Source of the DNA: Choristocarpus tenellus KU-1152
Taxonomy: Eukaryota; Phaeophyceae
DNA: 43,694 nt
Direction: 5' to 3'
Assembly (NCBI GenBank): GCA_964200185.2
Contig: CAXNAD020000027.1
Coordinates: 1-43,694 of the forward strand
Part shown: positions 1 to 10,551 of the stretch, one piece after another
Position numbering within the stretch: position 1 is the first letter of the stretch
How the letters are laid out: each line of letters begins with the position of its first letter
Program-made: the position numbers and the translations under genes
Notes under the pieces: model-generated
What the model was told of the DNA's origin: nothing
What the model saw: only the letters and a program-made list of their open reading frames with translations
Database searches by the model: none

Positions 1-2318
1 ATCAGTCCGTGGCTGCCTGCACCTCTTGTTCTCTCCAATCGCGTGTATCAAGTATTGACCTTTGCTGCAACACTGTCTTCAAGCCAATAGACAATGGGGT
101 TACAGTACATCGCATCGATTTACTTTTACAGCAGCATCTATTGTGTTTGCTTTCCTTTCAACACTCTCTTGTAGAGCGAGCCCTACCATTGTGTGTGTGT
201 GTGTGTTTTCGCGCGCGCGTGCTTTCCCCGAAGCCTAAGCGCTGGCTGTATCTTATACCATTCACTGTTCACCAGTTAGCAAACAACCAATATGCCAAGG
301 TACGTGTTGCATTATTGACGTTTGGGCCAACCCCTAGTATCCATGGCACTATACACTTGACTTCAAAACATCCCTGCTCAATCTGGGTATTGAAGTTATC
401 TGGATTCTGATATCATTCTCGCATCTGGTTGGGTAAGTTAGTTGCACATAATGGAGGTATTATCATGTTGATAGAAATGTTTTAGGGTGGGGTAAAAAAT
501 GTGGTACGGTTTGGTTTGGTAAAGCTGAGCAGTGGTCAGGAGCTTTCTGTATCATGATATAGAAGTAAAGACTAAATGTGTCTTCTTTTACATAATACTG
601 TAGTAGTAGGTTCCAACTTCAGGTTCTTCCTCTGTATGTATGGTATGTATTCCCTCAATATCCATGCAAAGTGAGTTTGAAGTATCCGTTAGCATTGATG
701 AAACAAACATGTCTGAACTTTGAATACAATACCATACATTCAGAGTTGATGTAATTGAGAAAATTCAACATTTGGTTGTATTTCTCATCTTGATGAGGTT
801 TAGGGAGTATTTATTATTGGAATATATTTTATTTTCTTGTTAACAACCTGCTCTGTGATTCAGGATTTGTAGAATTTATGTTGTATGATGAAAAGTTGTA
901 CTGAAAAAATATATACAGAACATTGTATGTACTTGTAGTGTTATTGGGGTAGAACGCCAGTGGACATTATGTTACTAGTACCACTGAAAATCTGCAGTGT
1001 GGTAGGTTCTTTTCAACAAGTTACATGGAGCATCTTGTTGTAATGGTAGGACCTTGTGGCACACTAATAATAACACAGTGGTAGCAATAATAATAATAAA
1101 ACACATTTGTACTTGCCGTATCATGCACTAATTGCAGAAACCACTTCTGCTAGTTTCAGAGTAGATACCTTACAGCATTTGATTGGTCTAAGCAATTCAC
1201 ACAAGTTTCGTTTGAGATTTAGATCAATTCAAATGTCTCAAGGTTGCATTACTGACAGAGTACATTCAGCATAATAACTGATATTACAGTTAGAGTAACC
1301 TATCTAGGATACAAGTAACACACAATGCTGCGATTTGTTTCCTACAGCTGGTGTTGTTTCTCATATAACTTAGTTAGGCACATGAACATGATACTTGTAC
1401 ATGATACACCAACCCAATAATACCAAACACATCCAAAAGAGTTTTGTTCTTTCTATATAGATGTATCATTTTGCCAGCACATGTACAGATAATTTAAAGG
1501 TCGCAAAGCTTACTACACTAACATCATGAATGCACATGGTATCTGATCTACTTGCTCAACTGGGAAAACTGAAGATCCTACACGGAAGTCACCTGCATTA
1601 TGCAAGCTTTCATTGTGTGATTCGATGTATGGTTAATTTTGTCCTGCATGTGGAAATACTTGAGAATTGATTGTGTTGAGTACTGCTAACCTTATACCAC
1701 TTACTACAGAGTACAGAAAGATACGAGATACACAAACTGAAGTAGTAACTTTGGTAGTGCATACAAGTAGTGCAAACATTTGGTGGCAACTTCTTGATAG
1801 TAGGATACCTTACACATGTTTACACTGGGACACATACCCATTTTGTTGTCAAGGTAGTTTTCCCTTGTCTTGCGGCTGACAGATATTCCAAGAATTCCAA
1901 CTGCTTCCTCTCGACATAATAGATCATGATGTGAGGCAATTTTCAAAAAAATCTGTGCAATGGTTAAAGGATGTAGATGTCTTCCTATTTTGCCTCACAA
2001 TTATTGATAGCGATCACTAGGCACATCCTCGAGTCAGGGGAGTGTTTTGGCAGTGGAACATGACAAAACTAGCTCTCAGAACTTTGATATAGACAATCAG
2101 AAGGTCAGGAGCAGCGTGTATAGCACATCAAGTACAATCACAAGCTGGGCCATGGCTAACGAATAGTTAAAAGGAGTGGTACTTGAGGGATCATATAAAC
2201 ATGCAAAATTGATTCTATAGACTGCACATCTGAGTTAACAACAATGAAAGCCGGAACAAGGAGGCAACAAACTTCAGCTGAAGATGACACAAAACATTGT
2301 GGTAGACAAAAATCAAAT
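1..2318. other. Intergenic region, no gene recognised
   Basis: No open frame here looks like a conserved protein in either strand. The only clear structure is a short alternating (GT)n tract followed by (CG)n near 191-222. An ATG with a donor-like context (ATGCCAAG followed by GTACGT) at 292-305 could be the tip of a first exon, but no following exon was found before the 3' end of MED14 on the opposite strand. The region is otherwise AT-rich and featureless by eye. Confidence 0.6.
191..222. repeat. (GT)n / (CG)n dinucleotide tract
   Basis: An uninterrupted GTGTGT run is followed after a few T residues by CGCGCGCG. Both halves are alternating purine-pyrimidine. It is a simple sequence repeat with no evident role. 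Confidence 0.8.
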
Positions 2319-4400
2319 TTATGTGACTGATACAAAACTGCCTTTGCTCTGCTTCAAACGTGAAGCTAGTTTCAAAGAAAAAATCCTAAGCCCCATGGCA
2401 TCTGACAAACACTCCTCTATTCCAGAATCACTCACTGTAACCAATCCACCTTCCCCCAAGTCAATTTTCACAGCTCCCCCATTGGGGAGAAGTGCCCCCC
2501 CTCTGCCCAACCCTTCAGTGGGATTGGGTGCCAGTGACTCATGTGTATATGTGAGAGTATATGAGACAGGGCTCTGTGCAGTGAGCAAGAAATCAACACC
2601 TGAGAACCCATTTTGATCATGCACAGGTGCTGCCCCTACCCCACACCCCACACCTGGAATCACTGATGCAAGTTCTGCCAGAGGCGGCACCATTTTGGAG
2701 ACAAGAAGCACGAAGTCCTTCAGATTCATTTGCTTCCTTAGCATTGACTGGACTTCAAGAATCGCAACTGGACACGTGGGTACACTAGAGGATGGAATGA
2801 CCACTACCCCAGGTGGCTGCCCAGAGCACATGTGGTCAGCAGAGAAGGCACTGTGGGAAACCAGAATTACATGGCCTGTTGTGATATGGCACAGTGACAC
2901 ATGCAACACACTACTGGCCACAACACGGTAGCCGGCATTATTAGGTAGCAAATTTGGCAAGTCAGTTGCTTGCTCAGTCAATGAGAGCATAGCACAAAGA
3001 CCTTCTCCTGCAAATTCCATAGACATGCACATAGAGTACACTGAAAAACACCTTGGAAATACCAAGGTTATAATTCCTCTCTGTTCACCTGGTATGGCAT
3101 CCAACCTGTGAGGTGCCATCTCATTGCCCTCTTCATTAGCATCACTAACTTCCATCCTTCTTGCTTTGTGCTTCTTGATTGTAATGCCACTGAGCAATGG
3201 AAAATGGATCTGCGCATCAGTTGCAGCCACTGCCACATGCCTTGCTCTCACAGCCTCAGTTTTTCTTTCATTGAAAATATGACTTCCTGCACCCAAATGT
3301 AGGTGCCATTCCCAGGTATGTAAGTGATCGTGGGAGGACAAACATTTCACTTCAACAGTTTCAACTAACAAAGGAAAAGCTGACCAGGTTGCAGGCCTTG
3401 GCATCAGCACCAAAAACTGGTTGGCTCCATTAAACTCTGGCAAAGAGCTGCGTTTTAGAGATACTCTCGATCCTAGCCTTGCCAGGGCTCGCTCAAGACG
3501 AACTAGAGGGATAAGGCAGTGACAACTCTGTAAAATTGAATCTATCTCTTCTTCAGTAGAAACTGCCACACTAGTTTCAGCACTTGGAGTACAAAAGATT
3601 GAAGGCATCACTTGTTTAGTTTCTCTATTTCCAGACAAAGCAAGGCGCTTGCCTCGATGATTCCCATTGGCAGTACGTTGATGGCACTCTAGACCAGACA
3701 ATTCACCAGGAGTAGATGCCCTCTTGCCAAGTGTAACACTTCCGTCCCCTGCCTCAAGAATGCTGTTTGAACCAGAAGCCTGAATGGTGTGTGGCAGGTT
3801 TCTGAATGAAGCAACCTCATGCCGTGCCACCACTGCAGGAACCACTGACCTGGGTACAATGTCATTTGTCTCTGTGGGACTTGCAGTGGCAATCAGTATG
3901 GCTTCCACATCCAGGTTTGCTGTGACACTGAACTCCACGAAGAATGTCAGTGTCTCACCCACCCTAACATCTCCCTTTGCAGCAGTTGGATCTAGTGCAC
4001 CAAATGACATTGCTCTATTCTTACTCACTGTGCCTCCAACTGAAATTGTCTTCTCTCCGAGATCGGTTTCACTCAACATTGGTGACATTGACATACCCCA
4101 TGACCCTCCACCACCCAATTCCAATGGCCTGCAATCTGACCCCCAGGTGTTACTCTGTCCCATAAATGGTGGCTTGAGATCATTCACTCCTACCTCCCTG
4201 AACTGATGGAGACTGGTCAATGTTCGGGAGGAGATCCCATCGCCCTGGTGGTTTTCTTTGTCGCCAGAAGGGGGTCGCACCTCCCTATCAATGAGCACCT
4301 GCCACCTATGATGTGACACAAGGCCATACCTTTGGCAAAGCACTTTGTCCACCTCTTCCAAGAGAAGCAGTCCAAATGCTTCCCGCAGAAACCTACGCAC
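2319..4400 (-). CDS. MED14: MED14 exon 10 (terminal, giant)
   Basis: Residues 605-1297 in one uninterrupted frame of 693 codons, ending TAA at 2319-2321. It begins VRRFLREAFGLLLLEEV after the acceptor AATACAG. I recognise no domain in this half; it contains low-complexity Ser/Thr/Gly-rich linkers and several short hydrophobic strands. A frame this long is not expected by chance. It fits the poorly conserved MED14 C-terminal half, but assignment rests on frame continuity with exon 9. Confidence 0.72.
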   Translation of the reverse strand: MRRFLREAFGLLLLEEVDKVLCQRYGLVSHHRWQVLIDREVRPPSGDKENHQGDGISSRTLTSLHQFREVGVNDLKPPFMGQSNTWGSDCRPLELGGGGSWGMSMSPMLSETDLGEKTISVGGTVSKNRAMSFGALDPTAAKGDVRVGETLTFFVEFSVTANLDVEAILIATASPTETNDIVPRSVVPAVVARHEVASFRNLPHTIQASGSNSILEAGDGSVTLGKRASTPGELSGLECHQRTANGNHRGKRLALSGNRETKQVMPSIFCTPSAETSVAVSTEEEIDSILQSCHCLIPLVRLERALARLGSRVSLKRSSLPEFNGANQFLVLMPRPATWSAFPLLVETVEVKCLSSHDHLHTWEWHLHLGAGSHIFNERKTEAVRARHVAVAATDAQIHFPLLSGITIKKHKARRMEVSDANEEGNEMAPHRLDAIPGEQRGIITLVFPRCFSVYSMCMSMEFAGEGLCAMLSLTEQATDLPNLLPNNAGYRVVASSVLHVSLCHITTGHVILVSHSAFSADHMCSGQPPGVVVIPSSSVPTCPVAILEVQSMLRKQMNLKDFVLLVSKMVPPLAELASVIPGVGCGVGAAPVHDQNGFSGVDFLLTAQSPVSYTLTYTHESLAPNPTEGLGRGGALLPNGGAVKIDLGEGGLVTVSDSGIEECLSDAMGLRIFSLKLASRLKQSKGSFVSVT

Positions 4401-7400
4401 CTGTATTAGAACAGTAGTTTGAATACATAAATGTCTCAAGAAAACATACAAAGTCAGTTACACCAGACAGACTCCTGCCCATCAGTCCATCTCAAAAGTT
4501 ATGGCATACTGAAATATACGGAAGTGCATTTGTTACTAGTATAAAAGTATAAAGTGAGAGAGAGGGTGCTAAGTTTGAAGGTTTTCTCTGACTTCCAGTT
4601 GGTACATACTTTTTGACCACTCTGTCCACAATAGTGGAGCATCTTTTGGCTAGTTTGAGGTACATTCAGTTAAAAAAGAAAAAAACTTACTGATATCCCT
4701 TTTCAAATTGAGTTGAAAGAAAACTCAAACAACTAAACCACACACCCTCTTGGATACCCCCTCTCAGTCACTTAAGACTCTAGATCATACCCAACTGTGC
4801 GGTCCAACCACACCTGTGATTCTCTTAGGTCCCTTTGCTCTTGATACCCAACCAGCGCTTCAGCTCCCATAATACGCTGATTGGATCCTTCTGCAGCGCC
4901 CAGTGCTGAAGCACCACCATTTGCGGACTCCTTGGATCGCATGGTGACCCTTGCTGCAGCCAAGGTTGCTGTGATATTTGCCCCCATTCCTAGCTTACCT
5001 GTGTCTGGCAGGAGGTTCAAGGCTTCCTGCAAGCGAGACAGGCATCGCTCTAGTGATGGATTTATACAGTTCCCTCTGTGAACAAGGTACCTGTGCACAA
5101 ACAAAACAGAGTCCACAATCCATTATAAGATGCTTTGAAAACCTTCAAATTTTACATGTACACAGTAGATACAAGTCAACATCAAACACTTCAACTAATC
5201 ATTTCAAGAACAGAGTTGTAATACATACAAGTAATCTTACCGGCCACTTTGCACATCCAAAGACACCTCCACACAGCCCATTTCCCTTGGACAAACCTGG
5301 ACAGTGAATTCGCCCACCACACGTATTTGTGGTCTCTGACCCCTGACAAAACAAAACAAGTTCAGAACTCATGAGTGAATTCTTCAAGTAAACTTGTCAA
5401 AAATGCAGTTGAAGTAAAGATCTGTTGGCCAAGAAAATGACAATGTATAGTTCTGTGCAAACATGACTCAAAATATATGAAAACAAGGTACGGTAAGGGT
5501 AAGAAAATTGCCACCTACCTAAGGCAGATGTCCTGTGCTGTCTTTTTTAGCTCCTCTGCTAAGGTCTGAATTTTTGCAGCTGCAAATATCCTCACTGCTG
5601 AAAGCAGCACATCACTGCAGCTTAACTCATCAGGCTTCACCATGACTGCACCACTGATAAAGTTTGACATCCTGTTCTTCACACGTGGTTTACAGTCATC
5701 TCTCTTAACCTGGTTACTCCTCTCTAAACTTGAACTTTCTGTGGTGGTAAGTAGATCATTCACTGGTCCAAGCTTCACCAAGACCTGTGATACAGCAAAG
5801 AGAGGGAAATATTATATGAAAATACAAATTTCATAGAACACGTTCATGTCCGACTTTCATATTTATCCATACATAAGTGCTGCATTACGTATCTCCTGCA
5901 TGTACCTGGCAATATCAAGATCATTGTACAGCAGATGTCTGTAAAAAGGCCATGACCTGGTGGTGTTCAACTCACCTTTCCTTCCTTGCCTTGAGACCGA
6001 TAGATTCGAAGGTACCTACAACCTTGCGGAGCTGGTAGGTCACAGTCCCATTCCGTGTGCTCCACATCTACAGAGTCTCCTTGGACAGTAGAAAAGTCAA
6101 TCTGGCCCCCTACCCCAATATCCCTACCCGTGCCTCCAAGCCCAGTGCTGTACTCCTTTTGCCAGATGTACAGGTCCAGTACCTTCAGTGCATTGGGTAA
6201 GTGAAAAGCAGGATGTAGCATAGATCAGATGCCTTGCACTTATAAAGCTAACAGTTTAGGTGAAAACTCTAATCAACTTGTAATATCCCCAGCAAGCTCC
6301 AGAGCACTCAATCCAGAAAGAACAAGAACTTTGCTACACTTACATCCCACACACTCTAACGTACATGTCAAATACTTGGTAGGGCACAGCTCATGTGTGT
6401 GCCACTTGCCTGTGCCTTCTTGTAGTACCTTGTCTGGAGTTGGTTTGCCCAGAGGCCTCCCATTCTCGTAGACAATGCCTGTGCTTGAGCACAGAGCACC
6501 TCCAGTACAATGCCAGCGCAGAAGTCATGGCAAAGGCAATATGCAGCCAACAGTGGGCCTGTACTGATGCTGGTTTCATTGTACCTATACATCACCTTTT
6601 GAACCACCTCGTGGAGATATCTAGCCACATACACAAGAAAACAGTGTGTAAGTGAAGATGCTGTTTGTCACAAATCATACTTGAAGATACACACTCTCAC
6701 ATGAACATTCCATAAGCATAAGCTTCCAGTTCTAAGATATGTAGAACAGCACTCTGGACTCTTTGTGTTTAAAAGCAAGAGTCATATCAATTTCGTACAC
6801 CTTCCTTTCCTGTTTCCATACTAAAAACTATACATTGACAAGGACCAATCAATATGCAACCAGTTTTCCAACTCTAGCACGATTGAAATATCTGTGTGAA
6901 GCACAACTCCTTGCCAGAATTGATATCCACTCTACCTCCAAAAGGACATTTCGATTTATAGAGCTTTTGACCAAAATTGCAAAAGAGCCATTTCATTCTC
7001 ACACTTCTTCTAACAGAACATAGCAGACAAACTAACAATGATCAGAGGGAAAAAAATCTATACGATTTCTCCTTGATGTTCAGAAGTAGCACCCCAACAC
7101 TAATAGAGCGTCAGCTTCCATCTAATGATATATCTACACCTTAAAGTATGCAAGAAGAAAGTCAAAGTAAACAAGAGGGGGGGTGCAACACTCCCCTCTC
7201 AGCTATTTCTCAGACTCTTGCACACTGCAGGTCAAACTGTGTAAATTGGATTGTGCTCGTAGGGTGTTTCTCTTTGTGGTGAGACTAATATATGCCATAA
7301 TAAATGTGCACAACCAGTCAGCACTATCAATTGGGCATACTCTCATGTGCAAACTGCAAATGATACTCTAGAGTAGAAGCACTACAAGTCAGAAATAAAG

Positions 7401-9132
7401 GTTCCCCACCTTTGCTGCCGCCAGTCTGATGGGGGCTCCGCTACAGCCTCACCCTTCCTAGCATGGATGTTAATGTGCACACCAAGCAGAACCCATGGGG
7501 CCCCATCCTCTTCTCCTTCAAGAGTAACCAGCAACTGTACAAGTACAAGGGTCAGCACATGGAAGTATGTAGTGTATTCATATCATCAAACATATCAATG
7601 AACAAGCTGACAACTCCAATCTTGGAAACCTAAACATAATTCCATTCATTGTGCGTAAGTCAGAAATAGCCCACATTGTATCATGCCAAGATACTTCAAG
7701 ATTGTGCGGGAGTGCAAAAATGGATTCATACACTGGTTAAGGAAGATTTATTAACTATTGACAAACCTTGCAGCAATAATGTTATATCCAAACTACGGAC
7801 AACATTACGTATCATGAAAAGAAATATCAAAACGTGACTAAATATACACCCACATGTACCCTCTAAAGAATCTATGGTTAGCGGCTCCAGATCCCAACTA
7901 CTCCATTTGTGGAAGTAGGGATATTTTTCTCAAGACCTGAAGTCTTGTCTCCTTCACCCTACAACTATGGGGCGTGGATCAGGTATCCTGAGGTATTAGC
8001 CCATGAGGTACAGCTGTCAATGCAACTAAAAATCAATTTGCACGCACCATATGGCTTGAGCAGCCAATTTCAAGAACGTCCGCCAATGTCGAATGCCGAC
8101 TTAGTCTCTATATCTCTGGAGCTTGACATCATCCCCATGCAATAACCGACTTTGTCACCCAAGCGATGACTGTACCAGCCCCACGACAATGTCCAACTTT
8201 ATCCTCCCCTAGCTGCTTCACAGCACCATATCCATAAATTCGAAATTCACGACCACCATCAAAGCAAACAATCTCACACAAGCCAACTCACCTCGAACTC
8301 CCCTTGAACAACTAGCGTAAGTACCCCACCCCTTAGGCTGTGGGACGTGAAATAGCTTGGCAAGGACTCCCTCCGCAGCAAGGATTGCCTTATGGCTCGC
8401 TCTACCAGTGATATCACCTTTGACTTCCCTGTTGAAAGCTGTAATTGCATCGGCCCCACCCACAAGTTTCTATCAGCGAGGTGCGTGTGCAGACCAACGT
8501 CAACACGAGGGCAAATCTAATACCATACTTGAAGATACTCTTCCTTGTCAAAATTATTACCTCCGTGTGAGGCTGAGGCTCCGTGTCTCCACCACAGTAT
8601 TCGATTCCCTTGGGAAGACGCGGGTACTTCCCACCAGCAAGGACATCCACAGCTGCTGGTACATCATACAAACGCTGCCTAGCACCAAACAGGCCACCAT
8701 GCATGAAGAAAAACTGATCCTGGCACTGGAACATCGACGTAGGGAGGATTTCTGAGACTCTGGTCAGACTTGCTAGCCTTTTCACTCTCACCAGCCCCTA
8801 CTCACTTATTAGTTGCTCACCGTGTCGATGTGATCTCGCTGAGATTGGCCCTCAACAAGGACATCTCTGGCTTTAACCACAATTCCTCCATGGCAATCAG
8901 ACAGCCAACGAATAGCCACGTATGTCTTGAGGAAACGCGCACGGCACAAGCGCACATAAGTAAGCAAATCCTCCCGTCGCGCATTGAGGTTCACACGGTT
9001 GAGTGTGTGAGCCAGATGTCTAACATCATGAAAAGCTCGGTCGACCACCCTTCGAACCAGCTCAGAAGCATCGATACGAGGAAGGGGGTCGAAGGGAAAC
9101 TCACCTTCGCCTTCTCCCCCTGGCGTGCTCAT
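2319..9132 (-). CDS. MED14: Mediator complex subunit 14 (MED14/RGR1), 10-exon gene
   Basis: MED14 is the architectural subunit joining head, middle and tail of the nuclear Mediator complex, which bridges activators and RNA polymerase II. Exons on the minus strand: 9132-8821, 8725-8561, 8438-8292, 7534-7410, 6620-6410, 6182-5976, 5784-5519, 5342-5241, 5090-4814, 4400-2319, giving about 1297 aa. Family-like stretches: the RRVVDRAFHDVR helix (about 24-35), FFMHGGL and LYDVPAAVDVL (exon 2), VVQGEFE then LLVTLEG (exons 3-4), CHDFCAGIVLEVL (exon 5), and IRVVGEFTV (exon 8). Known MED14 proteins are about 1450 aa in animals and 1700 aa in plants, so this one is somewhat short. The start MSTPGG at 9132 was chosen because it lies just before the conserved helix; an in-frame ATG at 9252 would add 40 residues. 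The C-terminal half is not recognisable by eye. The gene lies head-to-head with the dynein gene. Identification is secure for the first 500 residues and inferred for the rest by open-frame continuity. Confidence 0.85.
4814..5090 (-). CDS. MED14: MED14 exon 9
   Basis: Residues 512-604, starting RYLVHRGNC after GCACAG. CLSRLQEALN resembles a conserved family helix. A strong donor (ACACAG|GTAAGC) occurs inside it, but its phase is incompatible with exon 10. The phase-0 donor CACAG|GTGTGG at the end was chosen. The last 60 residues are low in recognisable conservation, so this boundary is tentative. Confidence 0.6.
5241..5342 (-). CDS. MED14: MED14 exon 8
   Basis: A 102-bp exon encoding residues 478-512, found by frame: RGQRPQIRVVGEFTVQ, then EVSLDVQSGR. 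It matches the beta-rich family segment with an R-V-G-(D/E)-F core. The acceptor is TTTGTCAG and the donor CCG|GTAAGA, both strong. Confidence 0.8.
5519..5784 (-). CDS. MED14: MED14 exon 7
   Basis: Residues 390-478, starting VLVKLGPV after TCACAG and ending in phase 2 at CTTAG|GTAGGT. The segment SCSDVLLSAVRIFAA and the following helix resemble the plant MED14 block containing a conserved DVE-LLLRAI helix. Confidence 0.78.
5976..6182 (-). CDS. MED14: MED14 exon 6
   Basis: Residues 321-389, beginning VLDLYIW and ending at AAG|GTGAGT, phase 0. The acceptor is uncertain. The only AG between an in-frame upstream TGA and the conserved segment is CTGAAG, a poor AAG acceptor, so the 5' boundary could be wrong by a few codons. 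Confidence 0.6.
6410..6620 (-). CDS. MED14: MED14 exon 5
   Basis: Residues 250-320. YLHEVVQKVMY and CHDFCAGIVLEVLCAQ match the family's LHEFCLSLQLEVL region. The acceptor GGCTAG|A restores an arginine codon across the junction. Downstream frame demands that the exon end at CACAG|GCAAGT, a GC donor; the GT alternative 20 bp upstream (ACAAG|GTACTA) breaks the frame with exon 6. Confidence 0.75.
7410..7534 (-). CDS. MED14: MED14 exon 4
   Basis: Residues 209-250, found by homology. LLVTLEGEEDGAPWVLLGV continues the strand begun in exon 3, with the conserved tryptophan of the family's PWRLL motif. It ends in phase 2 at CAAAG|GTGGGG. It is flanked by introns of 757 and 789 bp in which I see nothing else. 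Confidence 0.8.
8292..8438 (-). CDS. MED14: MED14 exon 3
   Basis: Residues 160-208, phase 0 both ends (acceptor TTACAG|CTT, donor GAG|GTGAGT). The block LVERAIRQSLLRRESLP followed by VVQGEFE corresponds to the family pattern of a helix, a short linker and a G-(E)-F-E strand. Confidence 0.82.
8561..8725 (-). CDS. MED14: MED14 exon 2
   Basis: Residues 105-159, phase 0 at both ends (acceptor TTCCAG|TGC, donor GAG|GTAATA). Contains FFMHGGLFGARQRLYDVPAA and YPRLPKGIE, the most diagnostic MED14 segment in the window. It resembles the plant form more than the animal form. Confidence 0.88.
8821..9132 (-). CDS. MED14: MED14 exon 1
   Basis: Encodes residues 1-104 and ends in phase 0 at donor ACG|GTGAGC. 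It carries the conserved N-terminal helices (RRVVDRAFHDVR, then LLTYVRLCRARFLKTYVAIRW) that match the MED14 N-terminal domain. The 95-bp intron that follows is the shortest in the gene. Confidence 0.82.
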
Positions 9133-9363
9133 GACATCAGGCTTTTCTAAGGTGGGTAAGGATACTGTCCAAGAAGAGGGAGACCTTCCATGTTTCCATA
9201 CGTATCTACCGACAGTACAATTTGGTGGAGAGGACATACAGATACAGAACATTATTCTCGACTAATGTAACAAAAACTCCACCTATATTACTTCTCCTGT
9301 AACGATAAACCAACAAGGATATGGCGCAAAATCTGTGGTAAATCAAATACTGGATGCAGAGTC
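9133..9363. promoter_or_regulatory. Divergent MED14-DNAH10 intergenic region
   Basis: Only 231 bp separate the two proposed start codons, so both 5' UTRs and core promoters must fit here or overlap coding sequence. No TATA box or convincing X-box (RFX site) was seen. The role is inferred from position alone. Confidence 0.5.
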
Positions 9364-10551
9364 ATGACCTTGGACTCAGATGACCGTGTCGCATGGATCA
9401 GGGAAAGGGTTCTCCATGGCCTGGGCTTGGAGGAATGCGAGTTTAAGCGCATGCTTGAGGTCACCTCAGAGAATTCAGGGAAGTCAGGTGGTGTCTCCAC
9501 CACGGGGATCCACCACTCCGCGACCGATATATTGCGCGGATTTCTGGGCGCAAAGACAGGAGTAGGCTCTTCTATCTTCTTCTACACAGAGAAAGAGGAA
9601 GTAGAGGAGAGTGAGGAGTATGAGGAAGAGTACCAAGAGATGGTACCGTTAGCGGATCAACACAATCCTTCCACCGAAAGCGGGGCTGACTTTGCATTAG
9701 GTGTGGATGTTGGGGACACTGCAATGGGGGCGTCACCAATATCGGGGGATGTACCCCACATTGATACCGAACGTGAGGCTTCTAATGGGGTTGGTACCGA
9801 CAGCGGTGATACTTTGGACGGGGGGCTTGAAACGGGAACCGAGGGAAGAGCGGTAGTAGAGGCCCCACAACCGTTTCGTATGGAGACAAGGGTTAGACTG
9901 GCGACTCGTCTGGTGATTTCGACGAAGCTTCGCTGCAGGGTGATGCAGGGAACACTCCCAGACACTGCCCATAAGGTTATATACTTCGTCAAAAACGTAT
10001 CTGGGGAAGTAGCAAGGCCGCCATCTGCAAGTATTTATGACACTATGATCATGGCAATGGAGCACGGCTTCCTCACAGGAGACTGTCTCACGAACTTGTC
10101 CACAGTCATCAAGGATGTATTTACGCCGCTCTTGGACCATCAGCTAGGCTTAGGTATGCTCCTTGCGCCAGGCAATAGTGGAGAGAAGCCACCAGCTGAT
10201 GTTACTATGCTGCAGGATGCACCTAGAGTCGGTGACACTCTTCGGAACGAGTTCCGAGCCAATCTACAGAAGTTTGAATCACATGTGACACATGCCACGC
10301 AGCAAGTTAAGGGCGATGTGCACCTCAACGTACCAAACCTTAATATCGATGATCCAGACATTGGTAACGACTTCGAGGCTGTGTCGCTACTGGAAGGCGC
10401 TATGGAGGACTGGAGTCGTCTCATTACTTCCGTTGTAGAAGCAGAGAATGTCAAGCGTGTCAAGGGGAAAGGCCCAATGGCAGAGATAGAATTCTGGCGA
10501 CGGCGGAACGCCTCACTTAGTGCACTCTACGAGCAGATTAACATGCCCAAG
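9364..10551 (+). CDS. DNAH10: DNAH10 exon 1
   Basis: Residues 1-396: the family-type N-terminus ([15 protein letters not shown]), then an acidic, glycine/serine/threonine-rich stretch at about 78-168, then the DHC N1 tail (AMEDWSRLI and [19 protein letters not shown]). Ends CCCAAG|GTAATA, phase 0. I see nothing in the 824-bp intron that follows. Confidence 0.9.

Noticed and set aside
9-410. 133-codon plus-strand open frame at the left edge
   Set aside because: No motif, Cys/Leu-rich composition running through the GT/CG repeat, and no support from neighbours.
3784-4206. 140-codon plus-strand frame opposite the last MED14 exon
   Set aside because: Antisense to a longer frame that continues a recognised gene; no independent features.
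4991-5000. Strong GTAAGC donor inside MED14 exon 9
   Set aside because: It leaves phase 1, which would put exon 10 into a frame with an immediate stop. The later phase-0 donor was used, with reduced confidence.
9322-9332. E2F-like GGCGCAAA in the divergent promoter
   Set aside because: It differs from the consensus in the core and stands alone.
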